Notes under the pieces: generated by a model
What the model saw: only the letters and a program-made list of their open reading frames with translations
Told to the model about the DNA's origin: nothing
Databases searched by the model: none
Shown here: in pieces, positions 17,053 to 25,854 of the stretch
How positions within the stretch are numbered: position 1 is the stretch's first letter
Layout of the letters: each line of letters starts with the position of its first letter
NCBI GenBank assembly: GCA_041739345.1
Contig: JBGSNZ010000040.1
Location: forward strand, 1 to 64,000
DNA length: 64,000 nucleotides
DNA from: DIGJ01 sp041739345
GTDB lineage: Bacteria > Bacillota > Clostridia > Lachnospirales > Lachnospiraceae
Direction: 5' to 3'
Position numbers and translations under genes: made by a program

Positions 17053-17304
17053 TTGAACGCAAAACTGAAAAAAGTGTTGTTCGATATGAAAAGAATCGAG
17101 GACAAAATGGTACTTTTGCAAGAGAAATGGAACGAACTAAACAAGCAAAAGACCGAGTTTGAAAACCTTGAAATCATCGGGCTTATCCGAGGTGCAAAAA
17201 TCAGCACAGAAAACTTAAACGATGTGCTTACGGCATACCGAAGCAAAAGCGGTGTGCCTTTTTTATCTGAAAAACAGGAGGAAATCAAGAATGAAGAAAT
17301 CTAA
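17053..17304 (+). CDS. DUF4315 family protein
   Basis: An 83-residue coiled-coil protein (residues 1-45 almost all helical: KLKKVLFDMKRIEDKMVLLQEKWNELNKQK is split here only for reading). It is followed by EIIGLIRGAKIS and an acidic tail, and matches the small DUF4315 family located between the CHAP hydrolase and DUF4366 in Tn1549-type ICEs. TTG 17053 follows AAGGAGG by seven nt. Its 3' end overlaps the next gene by 14 bp. The role in transfer is unknown. Confidence 0.8.
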   Translation: MNAKLKKVLFDMKRIEDKMVLLQEKWNELNKQKTEFENLEIIGLIRGAKISTENLNDVLTAYRSKSGVPFLSEKQEEIKNEEI

Positions 17305-18004
17305 AATCCGTATTCTCGCCGTTATGCTTATGACGGTGCTTTGCTTTACCGCTTTTTCTACCACAGCCTTTGCAGATGGCGGCGAAGATTATATTGAACC
17401 GACCCACGAAGTAACCGAAAAAATCTCCGTTCCCCTTACCCCCGAGGGTAATTTGACCCTTGTGGACGATGTGGAGCAAACAGACGAAATTGATAAGCAG
17501 TTTATCACCGCCGTATCCAAAAACGGCAACTACTTCTATCTTGTCATCGACCGTACAGGCAAAGAGGACAATGTTTATCTCTTAAATATGGTAGATGAAG
17601 CCGACCTAATGGCACTTATGGAGGACGGCACTGTTGAGCCTAAAGTTTGCTCTTGTACAGATAAATGCGAAGTCGGTACGGTCAATGCCGATTGTCCTGT
17701 ATGCAGCACCGATAAAACAAAATGCACTGGCAAAGCTCCCGAAGTAACCGAGCCTACTGACGAGCCACAACCTGAAAAAGAGAAATCTAACTCAATAGGG
17801 ATTTTGGCACTCCTGCTTGTGGTGGGCTTAGTAGGTGGCGGTGCTTTCTACTATTTCAAGGTTGTAAAAAATAAGGAAAAGGCACAGAGCAACCCCAATG
17901 TAAACGAATATGATTACAGCGATGAGGACGATGAGGACGAGTATGAGCCTGTTGCCGAGGAACAGGAGGAAACTACCAAGGAAAGCGAGGACGATGTGAA
18001 ATGA
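17291..18004 (+). CDS. DUF4366 family secreted/membrane protein
   Basis: A 237-residue protein with a clear signal peptide (KIRILAVMLMTVLCFTAF, cleavage near AFADG). Its extracellular domain contains KNGNYFYLVIDRTGKEDNVYLLNMVDE and a Cys-rich stretch (CSCTDKCEVGTVNADCPVC). A C-terminal transmembrane helix (about 178-198) and a very acidic cytoplasmic tail follow. This is the DUF4366 layout seen beside DUF4315 in conjugative elements; it is likely a surface-exposed part of the transfer machine. ATG 17291 has CAGGAGG upstream. Confidence 0.85.
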   Translation: MKKSKIRILAVMLMTVLCFTAFSTTAFADGGEDYIEPTHEVTEKISVPLTPEGNLTLVDDVEQTDEIDKQFITAVSKNGNYFYLVIDRTGKEDNVYLLNMVDEADLMALMEDGTVEPKVCSCTDKCEVGTVNADCPVCSTDKTKCTGKAPEVTEPTDEPQPEKEKSNSIGILALLLVVGLVGGGAFYYFKVVKNKEKAQSNPNVNEYDYSDEDDEDEYEPVAEEQEETTKESEDDVK

Positions 18005-18165
18005 CCTATTTTACCGATAGCGTATACGAAAAAATGATGATGCAAAAGCCGCAGTATTCCTCTGCTCCTGCCAAGGACAGACCGCCCAAAAAGGAACAAA
18101 AAATCCGCAAGCTGATTGTTGTGCATGAAAAAGTTGAAGCCACTAAACAGGATAAGGAGGGATAA
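18001..18165 (+). CDS. small basic protein at the end of the CHAP-DUF4366 operon
   Basis: A 54-residue ORF whose ATG overlaps the DUF4366 stop (ATGA), implying coupling. The sequence starts MTYFTDSVYEKMMMQKPQYS and has a basic centre (KDRPPKKEQKIRKLIVVHEK). I do not recognise a family. Position and overlap make translation likely. A bidirectional terminator follows. Confidence 0.6.
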   Translation: MTYFTDSVYEKMMMQKPQYSSAPAKDRPPKKEQKIRKLIVVHEKVEATKQDKEG

Positions 18166-18187
18166 TTATACACAGTTAGTCAAAGAA

Positions 18188-18219
18188 AAATCTGCCACCT
18201 AAATTTAGGCGGCAGATTT
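18188..18219. terminator. bidirectional intrinsic terminator
   Basis: Near-perfect stem AAATCTGCC-A-CCTAAATTTAGG-C-GGCAGATTT between converging genes, with A and T tracts on its two sides, so it can act in both directions. Confidence 0.8.
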
Positions 18220-18978
18220 CTAAATAATAGATTTCTGTAAAATTTCCAGTTGAGGTTTTAAGCCTACAATCTTACCATTTTGTAGTTTTTGTTCTGTCGC
18301 AACTGTTTTCAAAAAGATAGGTTCTATATCAGTATATCTTTTGACTTGCAAATAACCAAGATAACCGTCAGTCGTATAATACTTTTGGTTATCCGATTTT
18401 GGCAACAGGATAATGCTTCTGTGAGGGGAAAGTACGAGTAACATATTCTTACCATTTGTCAAAGAATGAGATGTTGGTAATATAAACGAAAATGTATCAT
18501 TAGGGTCTATCACACAAACATTTACATCATACGATATAAGAAGTTTTTCAAACGCAGATATAGCAGTTTCAATTCGTTTACTTCCGTTTCGATGTAAAGG
18601 AGAAAAAAACGCAGGGGGAAAATATTCGGAAAACAAACTTTGGCTACGAACATTATGCATGAAGTCAGGAACTCTAAGTTGCTGTACTGCCAAGCACCGT
18701 ATAACATCTTCTCGAACTGAACTGGACAACCGAACTTCCTCTGCACCATCTTGTAAGGTTTTAAGTTCCTTATCTAATCGCCCCATTACAGTTTCGATTT
18801 CTGCTGAAAGATAATCTTCTTTATCTTTTGGATAGTAGTTTTCAGCGGTATTAAAAGTTTTGGCAAATGCAGAGTGTATGGTATTAGTTTTCACATCTAA
18901 AAAATAAATTTTTCCACTTGATTTATCAGCAAAATTTTTTAATGTTGTTTTTGGTATAGCAATGTGGTCTTTTGACAA
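18220..18978 (-). CDS. DUF4238 family protein
   Basis: A 252-residue protein on the opposite strand to the transfer operon. The N-terminal HIAIPKTTLKNFAD matches the His-x-x-Pro...Leu-x-x-Phe signature of DUF4238. EDVIRCLAVQQLRVPDFMH and the later FILPTSHSLTNGKNMLLVLSPHRSIILLP fit the same family. These are cytoplasmic proteins of unknown activity, frequent in mobile islands. It has its own promoter region upstream of ATG 18978, is AT-rich, and is wedged between the DUF4366 operon and topB, so it is cargo. Confidence 0.75.
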   Translation of the reverse strand: MSKDHIAIPKTTLKNFADKSSGKIYFLDVKTNTIHSAFAKTFNTAENYYPKDKEDYLSAEIETVMGRLDKELKTLQDGAEEVRLSSSVREDVIRCLAVQQLRVPDFMHNVRSQSLFSEYFPPAFFSPLHRNGSKRIETAISAFEKLLISYDVNVCVIDPNDTFSFILPTSHSLTNGKNMLLVLSPHRSIILLPKSDNQKYYTTDGYLGYLQVKRYTDIEPIFLKTVATEQKLQNGKIVGLKPQLEILQKSII

Positions 18979-19044
18979 TACCCATCACCTCACTTTCATA
19001 CATAAATTATACCATTTAGTTATTCTATTTTAAAGGAGAACAAT

Positions 19045-21099
19045 ATGAATTTAGTTATAGCAGAAAAACCAAGCGTTGCACAGAGTATTGCTAAGATATT
19101 AGGTGCAACAAGCCGCAAAGACGGCTACACCGAGGGAAACGGTTATATCGTCAGTTGGTGTGTTGGGCATTTGGTGGAGCTTGCCACCGCTGACAGCTAC
19201 GATGAAAAATATGCAAAATGGAGGTATGGGGACTTACCCATACTTCCTGCCCTTTGGCAGTACCAAGTTTCAGCCAGTACAAAAAAGCAGTTTGATGTGC
19301 TGAAAAAGCTGCTAAAGGACAGCCAAGTAGATACAGTTATCTGTGCCACCGATGCAGGGCGTGAGGGTGAGCTAATCTTCCGCCTTGTCTATGAAAAGGC
19401 AGGCTGCAACAAGCCTGTCAAACGGCTTTGGATTTCCTCCCTTGAGGACACCGCCATTCAAAAGGGCTTTGAAAATCTAAAGGACAGCAAGGAATATGAT
19501 AATCTCTATCAAGCAGCATTGTGCAGGGCAAAAGCCGACTGGATTGTGGGTATCAATGCCACTCGTCTTTTCTCCGTTCTTTACGGACAGACCCTCAATA
19601 TTGGGCGAGTGATGTCACCCACCCTTGCCATGATTTGTGAGCGTGATGCAGCTATCTCCGTCTTTAAGCCCGAGCCGTTTTATACGATACACCTTACCTG
19701 TAATGGGTTTTCCCTTATTGGTGAAAAGCTGAAAAATAAAGCACAAGCTACGGCAGTTTTACAGGCTTGTGACGGTCAAAGCGTTACCATAGAAAGTGTG
19801 GAACAAAAAGAAAAGACGGAAAAACCGCCCAAGCTCTATGACCTTACCACCTTGCAGCGTGAAGCCAACAAACTGTTAGGCTTTACCGCCGAGCAGACCC
19901 TCTCTTATGCACAGAGTCTTTATGAAAAGAAATACATCACCTATCCCCGAACAGACAGCAGATTTTTAACAGAAGATATGGAAAGCAGTATTCCTGCCTT
20001 AGCCAAAGCTACGGCAGGATTTTTTATGTCCGAAGCTGCCGAGCTGTCTGTGAACACAGCACAGGTCATTGATAGTTCCAAAGTCAGCGATCACCATGCC
20101 ATTATCCCCACCATAAATATCAAGGGGCTTGATGTGCAGAGCTTGCCTGCCGGAGAGCGTGAAACGCTGCTGCTCCTTGCTATTCGTCTGTTGGTTGCCG
20201 TAGGCGATACCCACCGTTACAGTGAAACAGTTATCACAGCAAAATGCGGTGATTCTGTTTTTACTGCCAAAGGAAAAACCGTCCTCCAAGACAGCTTTAA
20301 GGCAGTGCAAAGGCTTTATAAGGGTGAGCAGGATAAGAAAGAAAAAGACCAATACCTGCCAAGTATTGATCATGGCGAAGTCTTTACCGCAAAGGCTGAA
20401 ATTAAGGAGGGTAAAACCTCACCGCCCAAACCCTTTACAGATGACACCCTGCTATCTTCGATGGAAAATTCCAATAAAGCCGAAGTCGATGCCGAGCGTA
20501 AAGGCATTGGCACTCCTGCCACTCGTGCAGGCATTTTGGAAAAGCTGATTAAATCGGGGGTTGCAGAAAGAAAAGGCGATAAAAAGGCAAAGTATTTCAC
20601 CGCCACCCACAAAGGCACTGCCTTGATTACCGTTCTGCCCGAACAGGTGCAATCCCCATTGATGACCGCCGAATGGGAAGATAAACTGAAACTTGTGGAG
20701 CGTGGTGAGCTGACCGCCGATGCTTTTTTATCCGAGATTGTGAACATGACCACCGCCCTTGTTAAGACCTACGAAATGATTAAGGGAGCTGACACCCTGT
20801 TCCCATCAGACCGTGAGAGCGTAGGCAAATGCCCTCGCTGCGGTGGTACTGTTACTGAAAATAAAAAGGGCTTTTGTTGCTCTGATAAGGCTTGTGGTTT
20901 TGCCATTTGGAAAGAAAACCGCTTTTTTACGGCAAAGAAAAAGACTGTAACAAAGGCGATTGTTGCGGAGCTTTTGAAAAATGGAAAAGTATTCCTCACA
21001 GGCTGCTATTCCGAAAAGACAGGCAAAACCTATGATTGCATAGCTGTTCTTGACGATACAGGAGGACAGTTTGTGAATTTCAAGATGGAGTTTTATTAA
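19045..21099 (+). CDS. topB: DNA topoisomerase III
   Basis: A 684-residue type IA topoisomerase. The TOPRIM domain starts at residue 1 (MNLVIAEKPSVA) with ATDAGREGELIFR. The catalytic tyrosine is Tyr300 in YITYPRTDSRFL, and GIGTPATRAGILEKL is the conserved C-terminal core motif. A zinc-ribbon tail (CPRCGGTV...CCSDKACGFAIWK, about 593-620) follows. It relaxes or decatenates element DNA during replication and transfer. ATG 19045 has AAAGGAG seven nt upstream. Full length for ICE TopB. Confidence 0.95.
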   Translation: MNLVIAEKPSVAQSIAKILGATSRKDGYTEGNGYIVSWCVGHLVELATADSYDEKYAKWRYGDLPILPALWQYQVSASTKKQFDVLKKLLKDSQVDTVICATDAGREGELIFRLVYEKAGCNKPVKRLWISSLEDTAIQKGFENLKDSKEYDNLYQAALCRAKADWIVGINATRLFSVLYGQTLNIGRVMSPTLAMICERDAAISVFKPEPFYTIHLTCNGFSLIGEKLKNKAQATAVLQACDGQSVTIESVEQKEKTEKPPKLYDLTTLQREANKLLGFTAEQTLSYAQSLYEKKYITYPRTDSRFLTEDMESSIPALAKATAGFFMSEAAELSVNTAQVIDSSKVSDHHAIIPTINIKGLDVQSLPAGERETLLLLAIRLLVAVGDTHRYSETVITAKCGDSVFTAKGKTVLQDSFKAVQRLYKGEQDKKEKDQYLPSIDHGEVFTAKAEIKEGKTSPPKPFTDDTLLSSMENSNKAEVDAERKGIGTPATRAGILEKLIKSGVAERKGDKKAKYFTATHKGTALITVLPEQVQSPLMTAEWEDKLKLVERGELTADAFLSEIVNMTTALVKTYEMIKGADTLFPSDRESVGKCPRCGGTVTENKKGFCCSDKACGFAIWKENRFFTAKKKTVTKAIVAELLKNGKVFLTGCYSEKTGKTYDCIAVLDDTGGQFVNFKMEFY

Positions 21100-21152
21100 T
21101 AATAGAATTTATGTGTCGTATATGGTAGAATTAATAAAAAGGAGGGTTCGTT

Positions 21153-22103
21153 ATGCACAATGTAGATAGTTACTTGAAATTGAGCTATTCGCCATTGACA
21201 CTATATGAATTCGATATGTTTCGCTCCGATAAAGATATTTATGGTGATTTGCTAAATTGCTGTTTATATGTTATTGCAAAACGCCCACTGCCCATAATGA
21301 AACTAACAAATTCAGCACCCAATGGATTGACATTTTCAATTACAGACGAAACCGGAATTGAAAAAATGGAAATGGTGTTTAGAACAGATGATAATACGAG
21401 GTTTTTTAATGAAACTGATATTTCACAAATTCAAACCTTTAGTAATTTAATAGATAAATCTGATTACTTCCATGCAATTACTTTATATAGGAATAAAAAT
21501 GGTAGTGATGATTTTGCAATGCACGCAAATTTCGACCGTTTAATTCATTTGGCAAGTAACAAGTATATCAATATTAGTTATAAGGGAAACTTGAATTATT
21601 TTGTCAATTACGAAGTGCTTTATGTGGGACAGTGTACTGGTGAGCATATCTACAAGAGGTTTAAAACCCATCATGCCCTTTTGGATATTTTGATAAAAGA
21701 GAACATCATTCCAAAATCTTACGACAAAATAAATGATTTAGTGATTTTACCATTTTATATATCCAGTGATGTTGTTTCTGTTATAGATGGTAATGCAACA
21801 GAACATGAGTTTATTGAAGCTATGACGGGGAAATTTAATTTTGGAGATAAAGAAATAGCACTTGACTGTGAAAAAGCATTAATTAAAGCAATGACACCCA
21901 AATATAATAAAACGTGTTTTAAAAACTATCCGAATTCTAAAGATGGGCTTTACAATCACAACATAGACTCATATCATTATAGAATCCTTGAAAATTTAAT
22001 TTTAAAATACCCAAGTGATAACGAGATTTATGGAGATGTACTACTTGAAAAAGCTTCTGTCATTTCAGTATTCAACGACTCGGACTTTATAATAAACAAA
22101 TAA
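21153..22103 (+). CDS. cargo protein with GIY-YIG-like pattern
   Basis: A 316-residue AT-rich protein between topB and the ArdC/YodL gene. The central segment YEVLYVGQCTGEHIYKRFKTHH (about 151-172), and later CEKALIKAMTPKYNKT, follow the order of GIY-YIG nucleases: Tyr...Val-Gly-Gln, Arg/His helix, then Glu-x-x-Leu-Ile...Pro-x-Tyr-Asn. This motif match is by eye and the first GIY triplet is degenerate, so the assignment is tentative. AAGGAGG precedes ATG 21153, and a TAGAAT upstream may be its own -10. A strong terminator closes it off from the next gene. Confidence 0.65.
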   Translation: MHNVDSYLKLSYSPLTLYEFDMFRSDKDIYGDLLNCCLYVIAKRPLPIMKLTNSAPNGLTFSITDETGIEKMEMVFRTDDNTRFFNETDISQIQTFSNLIDKSDYFHAITLYRNKNGSDDFAMHANFDRLIHLASNKYINISYKGNLNYFVNYEVLYVGQCTGEHIYKRFKTHHALLDILIKENIIPKSYDKINDLVILPFYISSDVVSVIDGNATEHEFIEAMTGKFNFGDKEIALDCEKALIKAMTPKYNKTCFKNYPNSKDGLYNHNIDSYHYRILENLILKYPSDNEIYGDVLLEKASVISVFNDSDFIINK

Positions 22104-22116
22104 CATAACTACCTTC

Positions 22117-22146
22117 AAAAGCACCTGTTTCGATAGGTGCTTTTTT
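22117..22146 (+). terminator. intrinsic terminator before the ArdC/YodL gene
   Basis: AAAAGCACCT-GTTTCGAT-AGGTGCTTTTTT, then CATGCTCAAAAACAGAAAGGAG. It has the same hairpin, T tract, spacer and ribosome-site arrangement as the cassette at 6547. Confidence 0.8.
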
Positions 22147-22177
22147 CATGCTCAAAAACAGAAAGGAGATTAAAACT

Positions 22178-24517
22178 ATGGCAGAAAAACAAAATCCCAA
22201 AGAACGGTTAAAAGAAATAACCGACAGCATTGAAACTGGTATCAAGGAGCTTTTTGAGAGCGACAAATACAAAAGCTATCTTCAGACCATGAGCCGCTTT
22301 CACAAATACTCGTTTAACAACACCATGCTCATCTCCATGCAAAAGCCCGATGCCACTATTGTGGCAGGTTTCAACAAATGGCGTGATGGCTTTTCTCGCT
22401 TTGTAAAAAAGGGAGAAAAAAGCATTAAAATCATTGCACCCACTCCGTACAAAATTAAAGAGGAACGGGAAAAGCTCGACCCACAGACCAAAGCCCCTAT
22501 TCTTGATGCAAACGGCAAGGTGCAGACCGAGGAAGTAGAAGTACAGATACCTATGTTTCGTGTAGTGTCGGTATTTGATGTATCCCAAACCGAGGGTGAG
22601 CCGTTACCCACTCTTGCAAGTAATCTGACTGGAAATGTGGAGCAGTTTGAGGTGTTTATGGAAGCCGTTAAACGCACCGCACCTGTTCCCATTGAAATTA
22701 TGCAACTGCCCAAAGATACGGACGGTTACTATCACACTGAGGAAAAACGCATTGCAATCCGTGAGGGTATGAGCGAGGTGCAGACTGTTTCTGCCGCTAT
22801 TCACGAAGTGGCACACTCCCTTTTGCATAACCGAGAAATGGAAAAAGAGCTGCAAGCACAGCAAGGCGAAAATGCAAAGCCCAATAAGCCCAAAAATCGC
22901 AACACGGAGGAAGTTGAAGCGGAAAGTATTTCCTTTGCCGTTTGCAGCTATTACGGCATACTGACCGCCGAGAACAGCTTGGGCTATATTGCTTCTTGGA
23001 GCAAGGGCAAGGAGCTCGCCGAGCTTAGGGCTTCACTGGAAACCATCAACAAAACCTCTTCGGAGCTGATAACCGGCGTTGATACACACTTTGCTGAAAT
23101 TGTGAAAGAGCGTGGTATTGATTTGACCGCTGAAACCACTGTGCCGGAGCAAGCCCCCGACCGCAAACAAATTTGCGAGAACAGCTCTCATATTGAGGTG
23201 GAGGGGCATTTGGGTACTTGGTATGTCATTAACACCAACATCGTGAATGATACCCGATATTACTTGCTTGAGCATGAAGAACACGGCGATGAAGCAGCCT
23301 GCGTGATTGTAGACAGCGAGGGAAATCTGATACTTGATGATGTTTGGAACGGCTTAGATGATTTACAGGACTATTTTGATAGCCTTGATGTTATTTCCGA
23401 CACCACAAAAGAGCCTTTGCCCAAACCGCCTGTCGAGGAACACAGCCGCCTTATGCCCGACCCCACAGTTAGCATTGATGACCGTAATGCCAATGGCTAT
23501 ACTTCCGATGAACTGCTACCGCTTTCAAAGGAACGAGCCGCAGAGCTGTGGGAACAGGATTTAACAGTATATCTGCTTTATGAGGACAACACCGAAGCAA
23601 TGGTTTTTGACCGTGAAGATATTGATAATCATGATGGCTTATTTGGTATTGAAAAAACAGACTGGCTTGCCTTGCAGGAGCATGAGGGCGATAGTAAATC
23701 TTCCCCCGATATGTCAGAACAGCTCTTTTTGGAACGCACCGACAATGCATTTGCCATCTATCAGCTAAAGGACGGTTCAGAGCTTAGAGATTATCGCTTT
23801 GAGGGGCTTGACTGGATAAAAAGCAAGGGGCTTACCGTAGAGCATGAAAACTATAATTTTATCTACACCGAGCCGTTTACACAGTCAGCCACCACACAGG
23901 ATAGACTGGCAGAAATATGGGATAGGTTTAACAATGACCACCCTGCCGACTTCAAAGGTCATTCCCTGTCAGTCAGTGACATCGTTGCTATCAAGCAAGA
24001 CGGTGTTGTAACATACCATTACTGCGATAGCTTCGATTTTGTGGAGCTGCCAAAGTTTGCAGAGCCAAAACCTCTCGTGCCGGACAGCTTTCTTACTGGC
24101 GAGAAAATCGCCACTCCAAGAGGTAGCTTCTCTCTCACCACCATGACCAAGGAACAGATGGAACAGTCAGGCTACGGCTACCACCATTCTTCGGATAACG
24201 GAGCGTATCTTATTATGGGCAACGGCACCCGTGCCTTTGCTATACGAAACGAGGATAACCCCCTGCGTACCGCCGAGCTGTCCACTGAGCAGAACTACAA
24301 TCAGATTGACGGTATCATCAACAATCAGCCTACTGTGGCAGAGATTGAAGCCGATGCCAAAAGTGGCAAACCTATCTCCCTTATGGATTTGCTTGATGTT
24401 ACACGCAGAGAGGAAAAACAATCCGTTATGGAGCAGCTTAAAACAAAGCCACCACAGCACAACGAAAAATCAAAAAAAACACCCTCAGTTGGTGCAGAAA
24501 TGGAGCGAAGATTATGA
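22178..24517 (+). CDS. ArdC-like/ImmA-type metallopeptidase with YodL domain
   Basis: A 779-residue multidomain protein. Residues 1-130 match the ArdC N-terminal ssDNA-binding domain (KYSFNNTMLISMQKPDATIVAGFNKWRDGFSRFVKKGEKSI is a run of conserved positions). A zinc peptidase site HEVAH is at 209-213. The C-terminal half carries a YodL-type domain (NAFAIYQLKDGSELRDYRFEGLDWI) and a DUF4316-like end. ArdC proteins shield incoming single-stranded DNA and act against restriction during establishment. ATG 22178 follows GAAAGGAG. The gene ends in an ATGA overlap with the next. Confidence 0.85.
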   Translation: MAEKQNPKERLKEITDSIETGIKELFESDKYKSYLQTMSRFHKYSFNNTMLISMQKPDATIVAGFNKWRDGFSRFVKKGEKSIKIIAPTPYKIKEEREKLDPQTKAPILDANGKVQTEEVEVQIPMFRVVSVFDVSQTEGEPLPTLASNLTGNVEQFEVFMEAVKRTAPVPIEIMQLPKDTDGYYHTEEKRIAIREGMSEVQTVSAAIHEVAHSLLHNREMEKELQAQQGENAKPNKPKNRNTEEVEAESISFAVCSYYGILTAENSLGYIASWSKGKELAELRASLETINKTSSELITGVDTHFAEIVKERGIDLTAETTVPEQAPDRKQICENSSHIEVEGHLGTWYVINTNIVNDTRYYLLEHEEHGDEAACVIVDSEGNLILDDVWNGLDDLQDYFDSLDVISDTTKEPLPKPPVEEHSRLMPDPTVSIDDRNANGYTSDELLPLSKERAAELWEQDLTVYLLYEDNTEAMVFDREDIDNHDGLFGIEKTDWLALQEHEGDSKSSPDMSEQLFLERTDNAFAIYQLKDGSELRDYRFEGLDWIKSKGLTVEHENYNFIYTEPFTQSATTQDRLAEIWDRFNNDHPADFKGHSLSVSDIVAIKQDGVVTYHYCDSFDFVELPKFAEPKPLVPDSFLTGEKIATPRGSFSLTTMTKEQMEQSGYGYHHSSDNGAYLIMGNGTRAFAIRNEDNPLRTAELSTEQNYNQIDGIINNQPTVAEIEADAKSGKPISLMDLLDVTRREEKQSVMEQLKTKPPQHNEKSKKTPSVGAEMERRL

Positions 24518-24744
24518 GCAGATTTACAGTAGAGGAAAGTAATTTGATGTGCATTTACAATACAGGCTCAAGAGCAGATTTGCTTGCTGAGCTTGCCAAA
24601 ATGCAAAGTCACCTTGCGGCAGATGAAACAGAGCTGCTTGCCCTTACCAACACGGTTATGGATAAGCTATCCGCTATAAGTGACGAGGAATTCGAGAGCC
24701 TTTCGGGTGAGCTTATTCCTGATTTTGAGGAACAGGAGGACTAA
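24514..24744 (+). CDS. transposon-transfer assisting protein (TTRAP family)
   Basis: A 76-residue acidic protein, MSRFTVEESNLMCIYNTGSRADLLAELAKM..., recognised as the small TTRAP family of Tn1549-type ICEs. It is helical with an Asp/Glu-rich end (LIPDFEEQED). Its ATG overlaps the upstream stop by 4 bp and the next gene begins 2 bp after its stop, so it is translated within the operon. The molecular role is unknown. Confidence 0.85.
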   Translation: MSRFTVEESNLMCIYNTGSRADLLAELAKMQSHLAADETELLALTNTVMDKLSAISDEEFESLSGELIPDFEEQED

Positions 24745-25506
24745 CCATGCCAACAAAAGCACAAGCCTTTGCACAGCTTGCAGAGCATACCGCCGAAAGA
24801 CTGACAAGCAGCCTTGCTAACTGGACAGGTTTTCTTGCCACCGTGGGGCGGCTATATAAATACCCATACCATGAACAGCTAATGATTTACGCACAAAGAC
24901 CCGATGCAACGGCTTGTGCCGATTATGAGCTGTGGAACAGTAAAATGAACAGATATGTTCGCCGTGGCTCTACGGGCATTGCCCTGCTTGACCCCACAGG
25001 TGATACCCCAAAATTGAAATATGTGTTTGATGTTTCGGATACGGGCGGCCGAGATAATTCTCACCGCCCTTTCCTTTGGGCAATGAAAGAACACCACGAA
25101 CAGCCCATTTTAGAAATGCTCGAGGACAAATTCAGCGTAAGCGGTGATAATCTTGCCGATGGATTTTACAACATTGCAAAAGATTTGGCGGCAGAGTATT
25201 ATGATAACCACAAAGAGGATTTACCCTATTTTGCAGAGAACAGCTTTTTAGAGGACTATGACGAGGACAACCTCAAAGCAGCTTTTGAAAATGCTGCAAC
25301 AGTCAGCATTGCCTATACCCTTATGAAACGGTGTGGACTGGATACCGAGAGCTACTTTGAGCATGAGGATTTTCTCCCAATCTTTGATTTTAACACCTCT
25401 GCTGCTGTCAGCCTTTTATGTACGGCGGTCAGCGAACAAAGCGAACAGGTTTTCAGACAAATATCACTTACTATCATCAAAACAGAGCGTGAAAGGAGCA
25501 ATGAAT

Positions 25507-25854
25507 ATGAGCGAAATCACTTACGGTCGGAACGGGGATTATCTGATACCCAACCTCACACTGACACAGCAGCCGACACAGCCCCTCGGCAAGTACGGCA
25601 GAATGAGGAAAACTTACTTGCAGGAACACCGCAAGGCCCTATTCAACCACCTGTTACTGAGCGAGAAGCTGCAAGCCCATCTACTGGAGATAGACCAAAC
25701 CGCCAACCGCAGACTGGAGCAGATAATGGCAGACTTGCAGAAAACCCAAGTACCGCCGGACAAGATGACCCATCAGATGGAATGGGTGGGACACATGAAC
25801 AACCTCAAAGCACAGGCAGAGGAAATGATTTTGACGGAACTGGTGTACAGCTAA
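25507..25854 (+). CDS. tnpV: TnpV-type protein nested in another frame
   Basis: A 115-residue ORF wholly inside the preceding gene, in a different reading frame. It starts MSEITYGRNGDYLIPNLTL, has a central GKYGRMRKTYLQEHRKALFNHLLL and ends ILTELVYS, which matches transposon-encoded TnpV of clostridial elements. ATG 25507 is eight nt after GAAAGGAG. The enclosing gene encodes only a repetitive linker here, consistent with TnpV being the constrained frame. TnpV is described only as an element-encoded protein; no activity is assigned. Confidence 0.75.
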   Translation: MSEITYGRNGDYLIPNLTLTQQPTQPLGKYGRMRKTYLQEHRKALFNHLLLSEKLQAHLLEIDQTANRRLEQIMADLQKTQVPPDKMTHQMEWVGHMNNLKAQAEEMILTELVYS

